Of a stretch of DNA of 9,147 nt, positions 5,090 through 9,147 are shown piece after piece. The stretch spans positions 1 to 9,147 of the forward strand of contig CAZYCC010000063.1 of NCBI GenBank assembly GCA_964645985.1, written 5' to 3'. Source of the DNA: CAZYCC01 sp964645985 (GTDB lineage: Bacteria; Bacillota; Clostridia; Oscillospirales; CAG-272). Under the pieces are notes generated by a model, which ran no database searches, was not told the origin of the DNA, and saw only the letters and a list, made by a program, of their open reading frames with translations. The first letter of the stretch is position 1, and the number at the start of each line of letters is the position of its first letter. The position numbers were made by a program, and so were the translations under genes.

Positions 5090-8000
5090 CTACTTCGTAA
5101 GGAGCGCGAGGACGCGGCTCGCGTCTTTGACGGTCAGTTTGCCGTCGCCCGTGAGGTCAAGATCCGCCGGGGCGGGAGCGGGGGCGGCAAGGTAGGAGAG
5201 GACCGCCGTCACGTCGTCAATATCGGCGGTGCCGCTTAAATTGACGTCGCCCGCGGGATAAGCTCCCTTGCCTACCGCCTGATAGATCGCCAGCTCGCTT
5301 GCGAGAATGCTCCAGCGGTCGCTGTCGTACAGGCCGCAGACGCGCACATAGCGGTAGACGCCATAGCCCTCCTCTCCCGGCGTAACGTGATAGAGCTTGC
5401 GCTCATCGCGCTCTGCTTTGTTGGAGGTCGTGTCGGTGCCGGTCTTGCCGGTGAGGTAGGTCCAGCGGGAGAGCGGGAGATCCGGGTCGTTGCTGCCGTA
5501 GGCCTCCCACTGCGTGTAGCGGTCATCGTCGACGTAGAAGGACGCGTGGATCGCCGCGATCGGCAGCGCCCGGCCGAGGTCTACCGTCACATAGTTGTAG
5601 TGCCCGGCGTAGGCGGGGCCGGAGGTGCGCGGCTTATTCGGCAAATTGGCGGTGTAGCTGAAGTCGCCGGGGCGGGAGCTGCCGCTCGCGCGCAGCACGC
5701 CGTCCTTGTAGACCTGCACGGTCACCTCATAGGAGGCGCCCTTTATCGGGCGGAACTGATTTTCGCCCTCCGCCGAGAGCACATCGAAGGCGAAATAGGT
5801 GTTGAGATCGGTATTGTAGTCGGTCTCGGGAGGCTCGGTGAGCTTCATCGTCGAGCTCCTGCCAAGGTAGGAGGTGTCGCTCGCGCGCGTGCCGTCGGTG
5901 ATCAGCAGCCGCCACGTCACGCCCTCCTCCGGGGTGTAGCGCTGCCCGTCGGCGTCCGAGAGCTCCGCCTCGATGGTTGTGGTGTTGACAGAATTGCGAA
6001 TGCCGGTGAAGCCGTCTCCCTTGCGGCGGGTGACGGTGAGAGGCTGCACGCTGTTCTCGACAACCTCCACGCCCTCCGGCAGGCCCGCGACGGCGCTACT
6101 CGTACTGTCATTGAGGATGATCTTTTCCACGCCCGCGCCGGTGAAGGCGCCGGTCGCGTCGCTGACGCTCCTCGGCAGCGTCACCGTAACGCCGCTCGAC
6201 GATTCGCTGAGAATTCCCTCGCCGAGCGTGGCGACGCCCTCTCCGAGGTTGAGAGTTTTGACATTGGGCAGCGCGGCGAACGCGCCGTCTCCTATTCCGC
6301 TCACGCTATTGGGGAAGACGACGACCTCCTCGATTTCCGAGGCGAGCTTCGTCCAGGCGGGGTCCGCCTCGGCCGTGCCCTCTCCCGAGAGGATGAGCCG
6401 TCCGCTCTCCACCGTCCACAGGACCGTGCCGTACTGCGCGAGAGGCTCCTCGTACCAGTGCAGCTCGGGGATAGTGCGGTTGCTGCTCCAGAAAGACTCC
6501 CAGTCGTAGTAGACGCCGTTTGTGAGGTCCTTCGTCACGTTCTTGCCGGAGGGGTCGGTGATCTTCCCGCGCACCTCCGAGAGCATCTCGCCCTCGCGGA
6601 AAATGTCCACCTCGGCAAAGTGCAGGCCCCAGTTGCTCGTGTTGTGGCTGCCGCAGACCCGCACATAGCGGTAGCTCTCGTGCGATCCGTCCTCTCTCGC
6701 CGGGAGCGAAATGCTGTAGGGCGCCGTGCTGAAGATAGTTTTGTCCTCTTTTGCGCCGATCGGTGTCCAGAGCGAGAGCGGCAGGGTCGGGTCGTTGGTG
6801 GCGAACGCCTGCCAGCGGTAGGCGCGGTTGCTGCCGCGGTAAAAGTCGACCGAGAGAGAGGTGATCGGCTGCGGCTCTTTGAGGTCGAGCTGAATGTAGT
6901 TATGCAGGCACGCGTAGGTCGGCGCGGCCGTTCTCTCGGTGAAAATCGGCTCCTCGGAGACGATGAACTCTTTCCAGTTCGACGCCGCCGTGTAGAGCAG
7001 CTCTCCCTGCGGCGAGTAAATTTCGGCGCGGACGATATAGGAGGCGTCGTAGGTCGGAATGAATTGGTTTTCGCCCTCCGCCTCGCACACGGCAAAGGAC
7101 AGCGTCCCGCCCTCGGCGCTGACCGGCGTCATTTCGCTGAGCTTCAGCGCCGAGCCGATATACGTCTCCGTCTCATTCTGCCGCCCACCGGCGGTGAAGA
7201 TGAGGCGGTAGACCGCCCCCTCGGGCAGGGTGAGCGTGTCGCCCGCGAGGGTGAAGGTAAGCAGGGTCCGCCCATCGGTGTTGGCAAAGCCCTTCCCCAC
7301 CGGGGAGATGGTGAGGGTCTTTGTGCTGCCGGTCGCGTAGCTCGCCCCGGCGAGCGCGGCGTTATTTTCGCCGAGCAGGGCCTTGATCTCCGCCTCCTCC
7401 CGCCCGTACAAACGCACCGAGAGCTCTCCCGCGCCGCAGGCGTTATCGCCTATCGCCGTCACGGTAGAAGGAATGGACAAATCGAGCTTCTCCGAGCCGG
7501 TATTAAGCGCCCCCGCGCCGATGCTCGTGACGCCCTCGCCAAGAAGGATTTTCGTCGCCCCCGAGAGGCCCGCGAAGGCGTTCTCGCCGATGGCGCTGAC
7601 GCTGTCCGGGAGGACGTCTATCTCGGTGATGTAGTCGGAAAGGTTTGCCCAGGGGTAGGGGGCGCTGACCTCGCCCTTGCCGCCGATCACCAGCCGCCCG
7701 CCCTCGACATTCCATAGGTACCCCTCGTACCCATCGTACCAGGTCGTCACGTTGTCAAGATAAGTTCCCGCGTTTCCGTCGGTGAGCGTCGCCGTATCAT
7801 CGCCGCCGCGGTAGTCGGTGACGGTGAAGTCGGCTATCTCCTCCTGCGCGCGGCTGACGCCGGCGGCGTAGGGCGCGGCGCTCGCCGGGACGCGGGAAAG
7901 CGAGAGCCCGTTCGCGGTGAACGCCTCGAGCGCGACACTCTCCCCGTTATAAAGCGCCTCGCCGGTCTCAAGCAGGCCCGTCTCCTCACTGAAAATATAG

Positions 8001-8896
8001 GTATGCCCGCAAATAACGCGCGCGCCGGTGACATAGGCATCGCTGCCGTCCGGGTAGTAGCGCAGCCCCCCCTCCTCCTCGCGGAAGTTGGTCTGCCCTT
8101 TGAGGACGAGGGACGCGACGATCATCGCGTGATCCGAGTGGCCGGTGCGCACCATCGCCGAGTCTTTCTGCGCGATGGTGTTTTTCGTCGATATGACGTT
8201 GTCGATCGGCCCGTCCTCGTTTGAAACGAAGGTGTGGGGCAGATCCGCGCCGTTTGCGAAGTTGCAGAGCGGAAAGCGCGGCGCGTAGCTGCTGAAGTTG
8301 CCGGTGTTGAGGTCTCCCGTGAGAATAGCGCGCGGGTAGGAGGCGATTTTCTCGGCGATGGCGCGAATCTGCGCCTCGCGCGCGCCCTCGGTCGGCCACT
8401 CAAGGTGAGTGTTGAAGAGATCCACGTCCACGCCGTCCACCGAAATGCTCGCGTGCCCGAGGACGCGGTGCTCGCCGCCGCCCGGCAGATCTATCGTCTC
8501 GGTGTCCTTCAGTTCATAGCGCGAGAAGATGGCGGTGCCGTACTCGCCGCCGCTCGTGTCAATCGCCCTTGAAAAGTAGCCGTACCAGTCGACGCCGGTC
8601 TTTTCCTTGAGGGAGGCGGTGAGCAGCGCGACCGTGTCGCGCCCGCCGTTGCGGGAGGTGTTCATGTCGACTTCCTGCATCCCGACAACGTCGAGATCTC
8701 GGTCGGCAATATCCTGCGCGATGAGCGAGAAGTCGTACGAGACATCGCCGCCGTTATGGATATTGTAGCTGCCGACGGCGAGGGGGGTCTCCTTCTCGGG
8801 CGCGGCGAGCGTTCCGAGCGGCAGCAGCGCCGCCGTGAGCAAAAGCGCGAGCGCAAGAGCCGCCGCGCGGCAAAGTTTCGATAAGGTCGATTTCAT
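5090..8896 (-). CDS. Secreted EEP-family hydrolase with LRR, discoidin-like and dockerin domains
   Basis: The 1268-residue product has, in order: a signal peptide (about 1-32: KSTLSK, a long Ala/Leu core, LAA before the cleavage site); an endonuclease/exonuclease/phosphatase domain (about 38-266); a short cell-wall-binding-like hairpin (about 276-312, GLRYYPDG then YIFSEETGLLETG); two tandem modules of BspA-type LRR, a beta-rich domain and a discoidin (F5/8 C-like) domain (about 360-766 and 780-1206); and a type I dockerin (about 1215-1268). The EEP catalytic set is complete: N45 (YNIHNG), E75 (GMQEVD), H164 (NTHLEW), D195 and N197 (TGDLNT), D232 (IDNVI), and D255/H256 (HSDHA). This indicates a metal-dependent phosphodiesterase; DNA, RNA, a phospholipid or another phosphodiester are all possible substrates. 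The dockerin has two calcium loops (D1217-D1228 and D1247-D1258). It should bind a cohesin on a scaffoldin or at the cell surface, but none is in view. The discoidin and LRR domains probably bind glycan or protein. Confidence 0.9.
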   Translation of the reverse strand: MKSTLSKLCRAAALALALLLTAALLPLGTLAAPEKETPLAVGSYNIHNGGDVSYDFSLIAQDIADRDLDVVGMQEVDMNTSRNGGRDTVALLTASLKEKTGVDWYGYFSRAIDTSGGEYGTAIFSRYELKDTETIDLPGGGEHRVLGHASISVDGVDVDLFNTHLEWPTEGAREAQIRAIAEKIASYPRAILTGDLNTGNFSSYAPRFPLCNFANGADLPHTFVSNEDGPIDNVISTKNTIAQKDSAMVRTGHSDHAMIVASLVLKGQTNFREEEGGLRYYPDGSDAYVTGARVICGHTYIFSEETGLLETGEALYNGESVALEAFTANGLSLSRVPASAAPYAAGVSRAQEEIADFTVTDYRGGDDTATLTDGNAGTYLDNVTTWYDGYEGYLWNVEGGRLVIGGKGEVSAPYPWANLSDYITEIDVLPDSVSAIGENAFAGLSGATKILLGEGVTSIGAGALNTGSEKLDLSIPSTVTAIGDNACGAGELSVRLYGREEAEIKALLGENNAALAGASYATGSTKTLTISPVGKGFANTDGRTLLTFTLAGDTLTLPEGAVYRLIFTAGGRQNETETYIGSALKLSEMTPVSAEGGTLSFAVCEAEGENQFIPTYDASYIVRAEIYSPQGELLYTAASNWKEFIVSEEPIFTERTAAPTYACLHNYIQLDLKEPQPITSLSVDFYRGSNRAYRWQAFATNDPTLPLSLWTPIGAKEDKTIFSTAPYSISLPAREDGSHESYRYVRVCGSHNTSNWGLHFAEVDIFREGEMLSEVRGKITDPSGKNVTKDLTNGVYYDWESFWSSNRTIPELHWYEEPLAQYGTVLWTVESGRLILSGEGTAEADPAWTKLASEIEEVVVFPNSVSGIGDGAFAALPNVKTLNLGEGVATLGEGILSESSSGVTVTLPRSVSDATGAFTGAGVEKIILNDSTSSAVAGLPEGVEVVENSVQPLTVTRRKGDGFTGIRNSVNTTTIEAELSDADGQRYTPEEGVTWRLLITDGTRASDTSYLGRSSTMKLTEPPETDYNTDLNTYFAFDVLSAEGENQFRPIKGASYEVTVQVYKDGVLRASGSSRPGDFSYTANLPNKPRTSGPAYAGHYNYVTVDLGRALPIAAIHASFYVDDDRYTQWEAYGSNDPDLPLSRWTYLTGKTGTDTTSNKAERDERKLYHVTPGEEGYGVYRYVRVCGLYDSDRWSILASELAIYQAVGKGAYPAGDVNLSGTADIDDVTAVLSYLAAPAPAPADLDLTGDGKLTVKDASRVLALLTK

Positions 8897-8902
8897 CATA
8901 AG

Positions 8903-8909
8903 CTCCTTT
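8903..8909 (-). promoter_or_regulatory. Ribosome binding site that chooses between two adjacent ATG codons
   Basis: AAAGGAG lies three bases before the ATG at 8899 and six bases before the next ATG at 8896. The other well-marked genes here use a six-base gap, so the second ATG is the likelier start. The protein differs by only one methionine. Confidence 0.75.
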
Positions 8910-8922
8910 CGGTGGTGGTTTT

Positions 8923-8942
8923 CCGCCCTTTCTGCGGGGCGG
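8923..8942 (-). other. Small leader hairpin before the secreted-protein gene
   Basis: CCGCCC (8923-8928) and GGGCGG (8937-8942) can pair around an eight-base loop. The hairpin lies in the leader of about 50 bases, between the predicted transcription start and the ribosome binding site. It might stabilise the message or affect translation; there is no sign of a riboswitch. Confidence 0.4.
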
Positions 8943-8953
8943 TGAGCAAAAAC

Positions 8954-8982
8954 AGTATACCATACCCGCGCGAAAAGCGCAA
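8954..8982 (-). promoter_or_regulatory. Promoter of the secreted EEP protein gene
   Basis: Read leftward, TTGCGC (8977-8982), a 17-bp spacer and TATACT (8954-8959) with an upstream TGG form an extended -10 promoter. The predicted start is near 8947, about 50 bases before the ATG at 8896. Confidence 0.8.
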
Positions 8983-9081
8983 GAGGGATCGTGAGGGGAG
9001 CACAATCCCCCCCCCGCGCGAGCGGGAGAGCGCTCCCCCGCGAACCGAAGTGTTACGGGAGGGGAAGTTTGCGCACAAAAA

Positions 9082-9107
9082 CTCCCCGCCGCTTTTTCGG
9101 CGGGGAG
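9082..9107 (-). terminator. Hairpin terminator near the right edge
   Basis: A perfect 10-bp stem has arms CTCCCCGCCG (9082-9091) and CGGCGGGGAG (9098-9107) with a six-base loop. Leftward it is followed at once by TTTTTG; rightward by G and then TTTT after one more base. It most likely ends a minus-strand gene lying to the right of the window. Confidence 0.75.
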
Positions 9108-9147
9108 GTTTTGGTATGTGCGTGAGGTTTGGCGCGCTCTGCTCCCT

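Noticed and set aside
5387..7717. A 776-codon open frame on the plus strand opposite the secreted-protein gene
   Set aside because: It is antisense to clear LRR and discoidin domains and shows no family motif. Its Arg/Val/Ala-rich composition is the usual shadow of a high-GC gene.

Overview
The window looks like chromosomal DNA from a high-GC anaerobic member of the Bacillota (Clostridia-like, probably gut or rumen). The grounds are a stand-alone YajC, sigma-A type promoters with 17-bp spacers, AAAGGAG ribosome binding sites six bases before the start codon, and a secreted protein combining BspA-like leucine-rich repeats, discoidin-like domains and a type I dockerin. The taxonomic placement is inference; no rRNA or tRNA gene is visible.

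Layout. At 1-50 a good leftward promoter points out of the window. At 113-397 lies an inverted, partial copy of the adenylation gene found further right. A G-rich repeat zone and a good rightward promoter follow, then yajC (602-958, TTG start) with its own hairpin terminator. A 344-bp spacer with a diverged 30-bp direct repeat leads to a complete, stand-alone amino-acid adenylation protein (1303-2877). Between this gene and the convergent alanine dehydrogenase gene (3773-4885, minus strand) lie about 900 bp without a credible gene. They hold a degenerate 56/57-bp tandem array marked by ACTGCC words, interrupted by a dense cluster of perfect hairpins. Upstream of ald are a near-consensus promoter and a palindrome resembling both parS and cre/LacI-type operators. 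The right half is one 1268-residue secreted protein on the minus strand (5090-8896): signal peptide, endonuclease/exonuclease/phosphatase (EEP) domain, a short cell-wall-binding-like hairpin, a duplicated LRR + beta-sandwich + discoidin module, and a C-terminal dockerin. It has its own promoter and terminator. A further terminator hairpin lies near the right edge.

How the parts relate. The four genes look like separate transcription units rather than one operon or pathway. YajC is an accessory of the Sec translocon, through which the large secreted protein should pass. Alanine dehydrogenase interconverts L-alanine and pyruvate. The adenylation protein activates an unknown amino acid, and no carrier protein is in view. 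The most unusual material is non-genic: the array and hairpin cluster between the convergent genes, and the mosaic inverted fragment of the adenylation gene upstream of yajC. I see no complete new multi-gene system.
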